A stretch of DNA of 52,500 bases, taken from assembly GCA_009746045.1 (NCBI GenBank), contig RPFO01000027.1:6149044-6201543 (forward strand), in the 5' to 3' direction. The translations under genes and the position numbers were made by a program. Shown piece by piece: positions 24,001-34,765 of the stretch (position 1 is its first letter; each line of letters starts with the position of its first letter). Origin of the DNA: Mesostigma viride (taxonomy: Eukaryota > Streptophyta > Mesostigmatophyceae > Mesostigmatales > Mesostigmataceae). The notes under the pieces were generated by a model. The model saw nothing but the letters and a program-made list of their open reading frames with translations, searched no databases and was not told the origin of the DNA.

Positions 24001-24597
24001 CGTGTCCAGCAGTAAGCCCCGGTAGGAGAACCGAGGGAAGTCTACGATGTGCCAGGGCGCGTCCGCGATGTTCGCTTGTTTGGAATCGAACGAGTACTCT
24101 GCGAGCTGGCTCAGCGTCTCCAGGGCGCGCAGCGCGCCGTACACGGTCCCTGCCGAGATCGCCGCGTCGGGGCCGGCTGCGGGGATATCGAGAACGTAGC
24201 TCTCGTCCGTCCCCTGCTGAAGCGTTTCGTCCTTGCTCGACACGTATATTGAGACGCGGGTGATGCAGCCTGCAGGGTTTCCCCTGGGACTCGCGCCGTG
24301 AGCATCGTGGCCTATTATCAGCAGTCTGTACCGCTCGCACGCGCTTAGGAGCAGCTCTGACTTGGTGTCCCGAGGCACGAGGACAAGGTCCCTTGAAACG
24401 CAGACGGTGGCGTTGCCCCGGTCGAACTGCGCCGGCAGCGGCCAGATCAGAGGCGGCGGCCTGGTCACCGTCGACGAAGACGCAAGCGTGTCAATTTCTG
24501 CAATTATTGCAGTCGAAGATGGTAACGGTCTAGCAGCATGGCATGTCCATGCCGTACAGCACGCTACACAGAAGAAAGCAACTAGGATCGACCTCAT
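11307..24597 (-). CDS. Beta-hexosaminidase (GH20), three exons, 550 aa
   Basis: Spliced model: 24597-23965, 13729-13497, 12093-11307. Phases 0 and 2 match across both introns. The enzyme removes terminal GlcNAc or GalNAc from glycans, usually in lysosome or vacuole or outside the cell. Residues 1-21 are a signal peptide. About 45-185 form the GH20b domain, with TVYGALRALETLSQL at 151-165. The catalytic barrel starts at DFPRFSYRGLLLDTARHF (186-203) and includes HWHLVDSQSFP (224-234), VRVVPELDIPGHAASW (271-286), the catalytic pair Asp335-Glu336 in HLGGDEV, WYLDW (429-433) and GGEVCMWGE (465-473). Length fits the family. Intron 1 is 10,235 bp, nearly all minisatellite; intron 2 is 1,403 bp. Both contain decayed copies of the neighbouring exon edges. 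The gene is head to head with the cNMP gene. Confidence 0.92.
12168..12626 (-). repeat. Decayed copies of the exon 3 acceptor edge
   Basis: The exon 3 edge (plus strand AGAGCTCGGGGTATCTGTTT at about 12080-12099, then TGTGGCAAGACAGCGAGACGAC) recurs in weaker form at about 12165-12190 (AGCTCGGGG..GCGTTTGTGGCG), 12388-12415 (AGCGCGGGGTTACTAG) and 12579-12626 (CAGCTCTGGGGAGCAGTTTG, CAGCAAGACCACCAGCG). The copies are diverged, so single assignments are moderate; the series is more convincing than any one. Confidence 0.5.
12230..12300. repeat. Short A/T-rich tandem repeat, about 27 bp
   Basis: Three imperfect copies of CAGTACATATACTACTAT lie inside hexosaminidase intron 2. They have no coding value. 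Confidence 0.7.
12795..12907 (+). mobile_element. LINE 3' end only, with ATTCA-type tail
   Basis: CCCTTGCAGGAAGTGCTTAG through ACTCCCAACGGAGTTATGTT matches the LINE 3' ends at 8228 and 10882. It is followed by CAATTCAATTCAAT as tail. This extremely 5'-truncated copy lies in hexosaminidase intron 2, antisense to that gene. Confidence 0.8.
13040..13320 (-). repeat. Two decayed copies of the exon 2 donor end
   Basis: Exon 2 ends with VRVVPELDIPGHAASWG. In the intron just downstream, the minus strand at about 13320-13240 still reads VRVVPALDTSWHMASWG, with 16 identical bases CAGGCACCACGCGCAC in the core. At about 13105-13045 it reads ELVPELQCTPRRAASAWG. These are two successive, increasingly decayed copies of the exon end. 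Confidence 0.8.
13497..13729 (-). CDS. Hexosaminidase exon 2 (residues 212-288)
   Basis: Acceptor CTGCAG|GTCGACTCC follows exon 1's phase-0 donor to give LRH-VDSMSYAK. The donor GG|GTGAGT leaves phase 2. The exon encodes LNVLHWHLVDSQSFP and VRVVPELDIPGHAASW, conserved barrel strands of GH20. Confidence 0.92.
13824..13872 (-). repeat. Decayed copy of the exon 2 acceptor edge
   Basis: GTGCCAGTGGCGCACGCTCA continuing GCATGGCGTACGATATTAGAGTCG matches the first part of exon 2 (13686-13729 plus strand) at about 37 of 43 positions. It lies about 95 bp inside intron 1. Confidence 0.8.
14089..22925. repeat. 8.8-kb minisatellite of 21/28-bp units in intron 1
   Basis: The unit is CCACCGGAACATTGCGTRGT plus a final G (21 bp). 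It is sometimes preceded by CCACCTG, making 28 bp. Only two features vary commonly: R = G or A, and the 7-bp spacer present or absent. By length there are roughly 400 units. Rare single changes occur at about 14102, 14231, 17958, 18128-18142, 19658, 21209 and 22905. The left half has many A units; the right half is mostly G units. No minus-strand frame is interrupted, which gives meaningless open frames of up to 3,163 codons. The array is transcribed as part of the hexosaminidase pre-mRNA. Confidence 0.97.
22926..23357. other. Unique part of hexosaminidase intron 1
   Basis: No gene. A small hairpin CTGGTGTC/GACACCAG lies at about 22939-22965 and a (GCGG)n-like run at about 23123-23142. Confidence 0.4.
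23358..23492. repeat. Direct duplication, about 82 bp apart
   Basis: CGGGGCCATCGCTGGCGAGG and the following GGATGCACGACGCCCCCAGA, CCAGAGATCA occur at about 23361-23412 and again at 23442-23491. The copies are nearly identical, so this tandem duplication inside intron 1 is recent. Confidence 0.85.
23565..23705. repeat. Irregular CCCCAAT/TGACCCC-rich repeat
   Basis: A run of 10-15-bp words such as GACCCCAATTGACCCCCAAT, TCGCCCCCAAT and GACCCCGAA, too diverged to set a unit length. It lies in hexosaminidase intron 1. Confidence 0.6.
23795..23850 (-). repeat. Decayed copy of the exon 1 donor edge
   Basis: GCAGGCAGCACACCACACGT CGCAGGACCTGCATCCACGG resembles 23946-23985 (GCAGGCATCGTCATACCACA TGCCGTAGGACCTCCATCGG), which spans the end of exon 1 and its 5' splice site. 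GTGAACTGACATC-type words repeat further into the intron, suggesting more than one round. Confidence 0.6.
23965..24597 (-). CDS. Hexosaminidase exon 1 (residues 1-211)
   Basis: It starts at the ATG at 24597 with the signal peptide MRSILVAFFCVACCTAWTCH. It ends CGGCAT|GTGGTATG in phase 0, inside the first conserved barrel segment (ARHFQPMEVLRH). The choice of donor is supported by the exact continuation into VDSMSYAK of exon 2. Confidence 0.9.
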
Positions 24598-26148
24598 CCT
24601 TTCCTTGCTCGCTAATCAACTGCTAACTGTGTGGCGATTAATTACGCGGCAGCACCTTCGTGAGTTGTGATTGGAACTTCCTACATCATTCATGCCCGAA
24701 GATCCTAAACATAGAATGCGAATTAAAGCGATGCAACATCTGCTTTCAAATCCTTATTGATTGATTAGCACCTTTGCTGCCAACCACCAAAGCAATGCAT
24801 CTAGACTGGTTGTTGTCAAACCCGCCGATGATAATCATTAGAGCCCGATACATGCTCGCCCGCGCCCGCCTCACCTCGTAAACAAACGGATTATGATTTC
24901 AGATTTATTATTTGTCCAGCTGATGCGAAAGTTGCGAACCGTCAACTGCTTTTAACAAGCCTCACGCAACACCCAGTAGTTACTGCTGCCTGCCATCACG
25001 ATGAAGTCCATTGGCCACGTGGCGGCCATCCACCACGTGGCTCCCCTGACGAGGGGCGCGACTTGTAAAACGAGACATGATCGAAGAACCCGTCGCAACG
25101 TTGCAACTACTTGCAACAACGGTCTCGCTCGCGGAGCTGGCGTCACAGCATGGCGCCAAATTTGCTGGCGTGCTCGCGGGTTGCAACTTGCGAAGTCGAG
25201 CTGAAGTGGATCAGGGATTGACGAAGCAGGGCCGGATCAATACTATAGATTCCGTCGGTCTGTGGGCTCACTACTGGGCTGTGGCACGACCACGACGTTC
25301 CCCGCACTATCTAAATTTGGCATCCATATTCCTCGACAGTCGACACACCGAGTTGTTGTTGTTTCCCACGCCAGCACTAAAACGTTTTTCTTCTTCTTAG
25401 CAAGGAGGACGCAACGGTCACAACGGGCTCGGGAAGCCGTACGGTAGTTGTGTAGAATCCCCGTGTAGAGCCCACTGATGCTACCGTTTGCCCCCCGTAC
25501 ACAACGGACATGGACTGAATGGAGGTCAGGCCGACGCGAGGGGCGAGGGGCTGCAAGGCAACACGCATTTTTAGCGCGCACGGGCCTTAGCTGCTTGACC
25601 CCAAATATTTTCGCTTTTGTTGACTGGGGTACATTATTGTAACCGGGCACGTTGTTGCGTGCCTTGAATTCCGTAAAACAATAATAAAGCTCACGCTGTA
25701 GAGCCCTTTCTGGAATGTGGGGGGGAGCGGCAAATTTAGCCACACCTGCTAGTGGATAGGCAATCGCGAGGCTACCCAGAGGACTTGGTTCAGGAGCCAG
25801 GGGTAAGAGGCATTCCTGGCTTAGAGATACCAGAAAGGCAGTCTTTCCGGAGGTTTTGGCAATTCCTAGACATCGCTTTCCATGAAAATGAGTTAAGAAT
25901 TGCTCATCATAGGCATCCATGGGCGAAGTCACCATGCGGAACCTTCGGAACAGTTATTTATGGGACGAAAATGTCAGCGTCATCGAGGCTCCGCGGTGAA
26001 GGACGCCCATATGCCGCGAATGGTGGAAGAAGAAATGCGTACCGAACTTGGAAGCAAGCTACATAGGTTAGTTTCGCTGATTACAGCTATTGGGAGGCAG
26101 GGAATACGTTGACATCAGCTGTCTGCAGCGTTTCGACTGCGAGCAATA
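24598..26148. promoter_or_regulatory. Head-to-head intergenic region
   Basis: This 1.55-kb gap separates the starts of the hexosaminidase gene (minus) and the cNMP gene (plus), so promoters for both should lie here. I recognise no specific promoter element. A minus-strand open frame (25935-25243) lies inside and is listed separately. Confidence 0.5.
25243..25935 (-). CDS. Hypothetical open frame, 230 codons, doubtful
   Basis: The frame has a few protein-like stretches and two CxxC pairs (RCDRC and RCVDC) about 30 residues apart, which might be a zinc-binding tail or a decayed transposase end. No family is recognisable. It sits between two divergent genes and overlaps a shorter plus-strand frame. 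It may be chance. Confidence 0.2.
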   Translation of the reverse strand: MVTSPMDAYDEQFLTHFHGKRCLGIAKTSGKTAFLVSLSQECLLPLAPEPSPLGSLAIAYPLAGVAKFAAPPHIPERALQRELYYCFTEFKARNNVPGYNNVPQSTKAKIFGVKQLRPVRAKNACCLAAPRPSRRPDLHSVHVRCVRGANGSISGLYTGILHNYRTASRARCDRCVLLAKKKKNVLVLAWETTTTRCVDCRGIWMPNLDSAGNVVVVPQPSSEPTDRRNL

Positions 26149-26282
26149 ATGGCGAGCACCATGCAAGGTTATAAATTAAGTCCAGCAGCGTTGAGGGCTA
26201 CCAAGACCGATCCAACGATGCGTAGCACCGGGGATCTTCTCGAGATCGCGTCCGTCATTCGAAGTCTTCCCTTCTTCAAACG
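26149..26282 (+). CDS. cNMP gene exon 1 (residues 1-44)
   Basis: ATG at 26149 is the first Met after an in-frame stop at 26110. TDPTMRSTGDLLEIASVIRS followed by LPFFK is the linker helix that precedes a cNMP barrel, matching KEDPAKRTRAEIQQL..FHFF and KEPAARTPADVEEMM..RFF later in the protein. Donor CG|GTAGGT, phase 2; the next exon supplies one base to give Arg45. Confidence 0.8.
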
Positions 26283-29200
26283 GTAGGTGACGCTGAAACC
26301 AGCCCATCGTAGGAAGGATAAGGTGCGAAGACCATAAGACATGTGAGTTGAAAGCCGTGACTAGGAACTTTCGGAGCCTTGAATCTCTGCTGCGATAGGC
26401 TTTCTAAGCGGTCAGGTTGCTTGCCCGAGTCTACTGGTTGCCTAATTAAGTTGGCGCCGGCTGCTTAACCGAGCTGTTTGCCTTATCAAGCTGCCTGACT
26501 AATCATGGAGTTTTGCCTGGCCTTCCCCGCGCCGCACGCTCCGACCCCGCCGAAAAAGTAATTTGGCCTGACTTGTATTAGTAGCAATATAACAACAATA
26601 AATTACAACAATAACAGTAATTATCAGGCGGAGCCAATTTTCGGAAGAACCGTTAGGTTCGCCAGAATTGGCGAAGCTTATAAGGCCGTACACGTGAGAA
26701 AACATAGGAATAGGGGATGAAAATCCGTCAATCCATACATACATCCACCGAATTTGTCCCTAATTTGCAAGCAGAAGAGTGAGGTTCTTCCGAAAATTGG
26801 CTCCGCCGTAGAGTTTCAACGGGCAAGTTGCAAACACGCACGTTACTTGATAATAATAAGGAGAAGTTCGGTAAGAACGGTAGCAACTTACATAACTGTA
26901 GAATGCTCCAGACCCCTCTGCTCCAAACCCACATGCTCGGAGCGTGCCACGGCGCATTTTATTTATAGTATGCTTCATGACCATGCCAGGCTCCGTAACC
27001 ATTCAGCGATATGAGGCGATGACCCTGGCGTGCAACAGGCCCCCCAAGGCCCTTAGCCTGATGCTCCGCATGCCCATGCCACAAGTGATCCTTCATCGAC
27101 ACCCACCCCCATCCTTGGAGCAAGAGGACGTGGTGGCTGTAGCGCGTGATGCTGTCAACGCAGCAATGACCCATGCGCTCATGCCTGCCCATGTCACACA
27201 TCAAGGAGACAACCATACGGTCCTTATCGTATCCCCCCCCAAAAAAAACAAAAAGTAAGCTCTCACAGCCTTGGCCGTGAACAAGACGAATCCATGGCGC
27301 CGGCCAGCGAGGTCCTCCCCCCCCACAAACCCACACAAAAGAAAACCTGACCCTTGTTGTCAGCTGCTCCTCACTCTGTCACCCCCCCCCGACTCTTCCC
27401 ATGGCGCGGAGCAAGATGAGGCCATTACCCTCTTGGCGAAAGAACTGGGCAAAGCGACCCCTGTATGGATGGGGCTGCCCTCGTGAAGCCTATTGTACTG
27501 GTCATGGTCATTGTAATGGTCACTCTAAGGGTGGCCCTCGCGAAGCCTGGCGTGCATCGCTCTCCATTCTCAACCTGCCCTTGAGCCACGTGTGCTTCCC
27601 ACACCCCTGCCACGTGTCGTCCTTGTTTTCATGGAAAACCCCCATTCTTCTTGTTGCCCTGCCACTTGTCATACTTTTTTTCGCTGGACCCTCCCTTTTT
27701 TTCCCAGCCTTGGCCTGGAGCAAGACCAGGCCATGGTGCTGGCCAGCGACACCCCCCCCACACACAAAAGAAAACATGACCCTTATTGCCAATGCTACCC
27801 ACTTTTCTGATTGAAACCCCCAGCCTTGGCCTGGAGCAAGACGAGGCCATGGCGCTGGCCAGCGACGCACGCTCCAAGTCGGCCAAGCGCGGCGACGTGC
27901 TGTGCCGGCAGTACGAGGAAGGGAACCTGCTGTTCATCCTGCTTACGGGCAGCGTGACGGTGCATATTGACTACCGCCAGACGGGCATGCTGCGAAATTA
28001 CAGCGTCAAGGCGATTGAGGGGGCCAAGGACAGCGGCAATGCCGACGGTGAGGGGGTGGCCGCGTGGTTGCGTTGTTGTTGTTGGTGGTGGGCATGTGGG
28101 TGTAGTGCATGCGGCGCATGTGCAGCGTTGGGTGTGTATGTAGGGGGGGAAAGAGAGCGGCAATGCCGACGGTCAGGGGGTCTCAGTGTGGTTATGGTGG
28201 TGGGGGCGGACTTTTAGATGTTTCTGGTGGTCGTGGGTGGGGTGGGGGTGTCGCAGGGGGGAGGGGAGCCATGGCATGCTAGGTGTGGTGCTGACAGGTG
28301 TTGGGCGTGCTGTAAAATGGCTGCGTCACTAACCATTGTCTGGCCGCCATTGTGTTTGCCCGCCACCCGCCACACAAATTGGGCCATGGGACAACCATGG
28401 CCGCATATCATAGCCGTGGCCTCCTGAATGCCCCCCCCCTTTTCTTTGCCGCCACTCCCGTGTCCCGCGTCTGCTCCACAAACAACCCCCTCGCCGCACC
28501 TCCAGTTGTGTATACCTCCATTCTGTTTGCTTTAGAACACCCATTCGTTCTCTTTTGACAACCCTTATCGGATCTGGCCTATTCTCTGCGGTTCCCCCCT
28601 CCCCTGCCCCTGTCCCTTGCCACTCCTTGGTGCCACTCGGATTTTTTTTTCCCCCACCCCTACACCCCCCACCCCCCACCCCCCACCCCTCCTCCCCTAC
28701 CCCCCTCCCCTTCTCCCCACCACAGCGTGGGAGGCGGTTATGCAGCGCGAGATGGGTCGCCTCGTGGCCTGGCTGCGGCCGGGGCAGGTGTTTGGCGAGG
28801 TGGCCAAGAGCAAGAACCAGCGGCGACTGTGCACGGTGAGGGTGGGGGGAAAAGAAGGGCGGGCGACGGGGGGGAGGGGGGGGGGAGGGAGTATGTGAGG
28901 AGTCATGTGCTGCACCCGCGGGTCGTGGTGGTGGAGGCCGTGACGAGGGCGGGTGTTTGGGGGGGGTGAACAGCCTCAGGAACCAGAGACGACGGTGCAC
29001 GGTGGTGTGCATGTGACTTCTATTACACGGGTGGGAGTGGAGGGATCTCCCTCTCCTCCCATGCCATCCCCCCACCAGCTTCTGTCTTGTCCCTCTCCTT
29101 CTTTCTTGTCCCTCTCCCTCCCTCTTGTCCCTCTCCTTCCCTCTTGTCCCTCTCCCTCCCTCTTGTCCCTCTCCTTCCCTCTTGCCCCTCTCCTTCCCTC

Positions 29201-32200
29201 TTGTCCCTCTCCCTCCCTCTTGTCCCTCTCCCTCCCTCTTGTCCCTCTCCCTCCCTCTTGTCCCTCTCCCTCCCTCTTGTCCCTCTCCCTCCCTCTTGCC
29301 CCTCTCCCTCCCTCTTGTCCCTCTCCCGCCCTCTTGCCCCTCTCCCTCCCTCTTGCCCCTCTCCCTCCCTCTTGTCCCTCTCCCTCCCTCTTGTCCCTCT
29401 CCTTCCCTCTTGTCCCTCTGCTTCCCTCTTGCCTCTCTCCTTCCCTCTTGTCCCTCTCCCTCCCTCTTGCCCCTCTCCCTCCCTCTTGTCCCTCTCCCTC
29501 CCTCTTGCCTCTCTCCTTCCCTCTTGTCCCTCTCTTCCACACACACACACACCACCACCACCACCACCACCACCACCAGGCGGCCGCGTTTGATAGCTCC
29601 ATATAACAATTCTTGTAATTATTTTATTTCTTTTGGGGGGGGCATATCAGATGTAGCATGCGCCTAATTTCTTCTCTCCTGATTATGCCTACCCATCCCT
29701 CCTCCCACTGCTCTACGCATCCTTAAAGAGGCGGTCGCCCTTGATCGCTCCGCGCTGCTGACCACATGTACCATTGCCCAGGTCCACCCTTCTCCTCATA
29801 ATGCCTGCCCCCTCTTACTTCTTGGCCCCGCATCCCTCTTCCGCCCCTTGTATCAGGCGCGCTGCTCACCACATGTTGCTGTTTGCCTGCATGTATTGCC
29901 CCCATGGAATATCTGGATAGTTCCTGCGTGTACTGTTCCTATGTAATATATGGCTTGTTCCTGTCTGCACTGTTCCTATGTACTATATGGCTTGTTCCTG
30001 TCTGCACTGCTCCCATCTACTATATGGCTTGTTCCTGTCTGCACTGTTCCTATGTACTATATGGCTTGTTCCTGTCTGCACTGCTCCCATCTACTATATG
30101 GCTTGTTCCTGTCTGCACTGTTCCCATCTACTATATGGATTGTTCCTGTCTGCACTGCCCCCCTCTAATATATGGATTGTTCCTGTCTGCACTGTTCCCA
30201 TCTACTATATGGATTGTTCCTGTCTGCACTGTTCCCATCTATTACATGGATTGTTCCTGTCTGCACTGCTCCCATCTACTATATGGCTTGTTCCTGTCTG
30301 CACTGCTCCCATCTACTATATGGCTTGTTCCTGTCTGCATTGTTCCCATCTACTATATGGATTGTTCCTGTCTGCACTGCTCCCATCTACTATATGGCTT
30401 GTTCCTGTCTGCACTGTTCCCATCTACTATATGGCTTGTTCCTGTCTGCACTGTTCCCATCTACTATATGGCTTGTTCCTGTCTGCACTGCTCCCATCTA
30501 CTATATGGCTTGTTCCTGTCTGCACTGTTCCCATCTACTATATGGATTGTTCCTGTCTGCACTGTCCCCATCTACTATATGGCTTGTTCCTGTCTGCACT
30601 GTTCCCATCTACTATATGGCTTGTTCCTGTCTGCACTGTTCCCATCTACTATATGGCTTGTTCCTGTCTGCACTGCTCCCATCTAATATATGGATTATTC
30701 CTGTCTGCACTGTTCTTATCTAATATATGGATTGTTCCTGTCTGCACTGTTCTTATCTAATATATGGATTATTCCTGTCTGCACTGTTCCCATCTCATGT
30801 ATGGATCCCCCCCCCCTCCTCAGGCGGTCGCGTTTGAGCGGTGCGAGCTGCTGATCGTCGGCCGCCGCGAGTTTCTGCTGCAGGTCGCCCCGCTCATCCT
30901 CGCGCGCACCGCCGCGCTGCGCATCCTGAAAGAGGATCCAGCCAAGCGGACGCGCGCGGAAATACAGCAGCTGGTGGGTGGTCTCGATGGTGTATGGGTT
31001 GGTGTTGTCAAGCACAACACAGTGATAGAATTTTTGGAAAGAGTTGCCTGTTGAGGCGTGGGAAGAGTTCCCTGTTGAGGCGTGGAAAGGACACACGCAC
31101 GGCTGCGCTCCCCTTGCGTGTCATCTCCTGACACACGCCCTTGTGATGCATCCAACATTTTCACAACCCAACGCCTTGTGATTCATTCTCCCCCTTATGC
31201 ACGCTGCCTAAACATCATTCTCCCCCTTATGCACGCTGCCTAAACATCATTCTCCCCCTTATGCACGCTGCCTAAACATCATTCTCCCCCTTACGCACGC
31301 TGCCTAAACATCATTCTCCCCCTTACGCACGCTGCCTATCCTCCCCTTCGGCTGTCTCCTTACAACGCCTCGTGGATGCCTTGTCGCATGCTGCCTCATC
31401 GATGCCGACGCGCTCCTACCCTTCATGCACGCTGCCTCGTGGATGCCTTGTCGCATGCTGCCTCATCGATGCCGACGCGCTCCTACCCTTTATGCATGCT
31501 GCCTCGTGGATGCCTTGTCGCATGCTGCCTCATATATATATTACAATGGCTCCTTCCCCTTCCTTTTGCATGGCATCCGCACACTCTCCCGTGACGCAAC
31601 GCCCCCTGGACGCATGCTCCCCCTCACGACTTGCTATGCACTGACACCATGAGCTGGTAGGGGTATTCCTCCCCCTTCCACCCTGTAAGCACGGCATCAC
31701 AACCCACACTAGGCCTCGTTCGAAAACCATCCCGACACACCCGGGGAAACACATGTGCCCAACCGTGCCGCGTCCTCCGTATAAATAGACATAAGTAGTG
31801 ATAATTATAAATTGGAGGGGGAGAGATAATGACGTTGGCAGTATATGATCAATTATGTGACTAACCGTGCCGGCATGATCCATTATAAACTGTGTCCACA
31901 CACGGCTGGAACACCTCTCCTGCTTCCACCTCTCACTATCAGAACACACGACCCCTTGACCCATTAACCCCCATCACCCCCCCCCCCCCCTCCCCCGGTG
32001 TCCACGCGCATACTCTTTGTGTTACAGGCGTGTATAGCCTTGTCGCATCATCTGTTTTCATAAACCCCACTAATGATGTGATGAATGGTATCAATAAATA
32101 CATTGTTCACGCGCAGGTTGAGTATCTCTCGCGCTTCCACTTCTTCTCGCGCTTCGAAGGCGTGTTGCTCGAGCGCTGCTGCCGCTTGGTGCAGGCCAAG

Positions 32201-34730
32201 ACGATCCCCCCTGGCCATGTTGTCTGCTCCCAGGGTGACACTGGCCGTGCCTTTTACCTCGTCCTCTCCGGTCAGCTCGGCAGCTACGTCCGCACAATGG
32301 GCCCGCTGCCCAGCGGTGGCGGTGGCAGTGGGAACGGTGCCGGGGAGCAGCATTATAGCGGGAAAGGGCCGCTCTTGCCCACCCATCACGGGGGCACGCA
32401 CGCTGGATCCCCAGCCAATGGGGACCGGGGAGGGGCAAGTAATGGCGCCGGGGGCGGGGGGGCAGGCACCACCCCCGAGCGACGGCGCAGCAGCACCGCC
32501 GACGATAGAGGGGGTGACATGGGGAAGTTGCTTGTGAATACAGGGGGGGGGGGGGGTTGCGGGCCCGGGGGCCACCCCCAGGGGGTCGCTCAGCCCTTAT
32601 GCGCGTACGGATGCAAGCAGCGGCGGCAACAGTGGCTCGCCCACAGGAGGGAGCGTGAGGACGCCCCTCTCGCCCACATCACCGGGGCGATACGTCGGCC
32701 CGACACCGCGCATGCTGCAGCTGGCCACCGAGTTCAAGGTGAGGGAGGGAGGGAGGGAGGGAGGGAGGGAGGGAGGGAGGGAGGGAGGGAGGGAGGGAGG
32801 GAGGGAGGGAGGGAGGGAGGGAGGGAGGGAGGGAGGGAGGGAGGGAGGGAGGGAGGGAGGGAGGGAGGGACGGAGGGAGGGAGGGAGGGAGGGAGGGAGG
32901 GAGGGAGGAAGGGAGGGAGGGAGGGAGGGAGGGAGGGAGGGAGGGAGGGAGGGAGGGAGGGAGGAGGGAGGGAGGGAGGGAGGAGGGAGGGAGGGAGGGA
33001 GGGAGGGAGGGAGGGAGGGTGGGTGGGTGGGAGGGTGATCGCAATGTAGGAATACTGGCTGGTGTGGTTGAGAGGTAAGGATGAGGAGGGAGGGTGATCG
33101 CAATATAGGAATACTGGCTGGTGGGGTTGAGAGGTAAGGATGAGGAGGGAGGGTGATCGCAAGGTAGGAATACTGGCTGGTGGGGTTGAGAGGTAAGGAT
33201 GAGGAGGGAGGGTGATCGCAATATAGGAATACTGGCTGGTGGGGTTGAGAGGTAAGGATGAGGAGGGAGGGTGATCGCAATGTAGGAATACTGGCTGGTG
33301 GGGTTGAGAGGTAAGGATGAGGAGGGAGGGTGATCGCAATATAGGAATACTGGCTGGTGGGGTTGAGAGGTAAGGATGAGGAGGGAGGGTGATCGCAAGG
33401 TAGGAATACTGGCTGGTGGGGTTGAGAGGTAAGGATGAGGAGGGAGGGTGATCGCAATGTAGGAATACTGGCTGGTGGGGTTGAGAGGTAAGGATGAGGA
33501 GGGAGGGTGATCGCAATATAGGAATACTGGCTGGTGGGGTTGAGAGGTAAGGATGAGGAGGGAGGGTGATCGCAATATAGGAATACTGGCTGGTGGGGTT
33601 GAGAGGTAAGGATGAGGAGGGAGGGTGATCGCAATATAGGAATACTGGCTGGTGGGGTTGAGAGGTAAGGATGAGGAGGGTGGGTGATCGCAATATAGGA
33701 ATACTGGCTGGTGGGGTTGAGAGGTAAGGATGAGGAGGGAGGGTGATCGCAATATAGGAATACTGGCTGGTGGGGTTGAGAGGTAAGGATGAGGAGGGTG
33801 GTGTGGCAATACGGGTGAGGCAGGGATTATGCCTTGTGCTGTCGGCCATCGTGTCCCCCGCGCTACTAAAGCGCTACTCAAGGTAAGGGGGAGGATCGGG
33901 GAATACCTCACCTGGCAGGTGGTTTTCCGACCCATTATATCTAGCGACCCCCGTTCAAAGGGTGTGATAGCTCATTCGACAGCTCTCATGAGAAGAATCT
34001 AGAAGCGCGTGTACGATACTAAACTCGAGCAGTAATTTGGTTTGTAGGTAGTAACTAGTGAACGGTCCTAGATTGGAATTATTGCCCCAAAAGGTACCTG
34101 CCGAACCTTTTTTCAGATATTCTTGAACAAGCTTGTTGGGTCGTTCACAGAGATGTCTCCTACCCAAACCCACGTCAAACAGAGAAGATTTGCCATTCTT
34201 CAGGGTACCAAATCTGCTTTGGGGGGTATTCTGGCCTTTAAATCCAGAACCTGGGCTAGCCACCTCTAAAAGTCGGGCTAAATGCATAGGTTAACTCCAA
34301 ATGAACGATTTTACTCGGTTGCAAAAAAACAGCCCTCCAAACAAAGTTTTGTGCATATGCCAGGGTGGGCAAGTTGCAAAACCCATAAAAGTGGTGAAAA
34401 TTCGACCCAAAAGATCAGAACTTCAGCTAGCTACTTCCAAAAAACTTGGGTTTTGGAACACGATCCAATCTAGGGCAACTAAACCCATTCATGGCTAAGA
34501 TGTAAAAAAAAGTCTTTTTGGGGGGTACCCCTTTGTGGCTAAATTGGGTTTTTGGTCCCAGAGCTATCCAAGGTGCTAGCAAGCGCATGAATATTCTGTT
34601 TGCATGTCGTACTCGTGTTCCTGCCACCCGTTTGCGAGATGTTTAGTTTGTGCTATTGCGAGCTTCGAACGGATCTGCCTAGATACTACTACTGGGTGTA
34701 CCAGGTCATTCCCGCCTCAAGTTGGGCTAT

Positions 34731-34765
<35 letters not shown>

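Noticed and set aside
28329-29609. 426-codon minus-strand Arg/Glu/Gly-rich frame
   Set aside because: It runs through the 19-bp pyrimidine minisatellite on the strand opposite two real exons.
32597-33935. Pro/Ser- or Gly/Arg/Glu-rich frames of 345-418 codons
   Set aside because: By-products of the GGGA and 59-bp arrays. The cNMP exon ends at 32738 before them.
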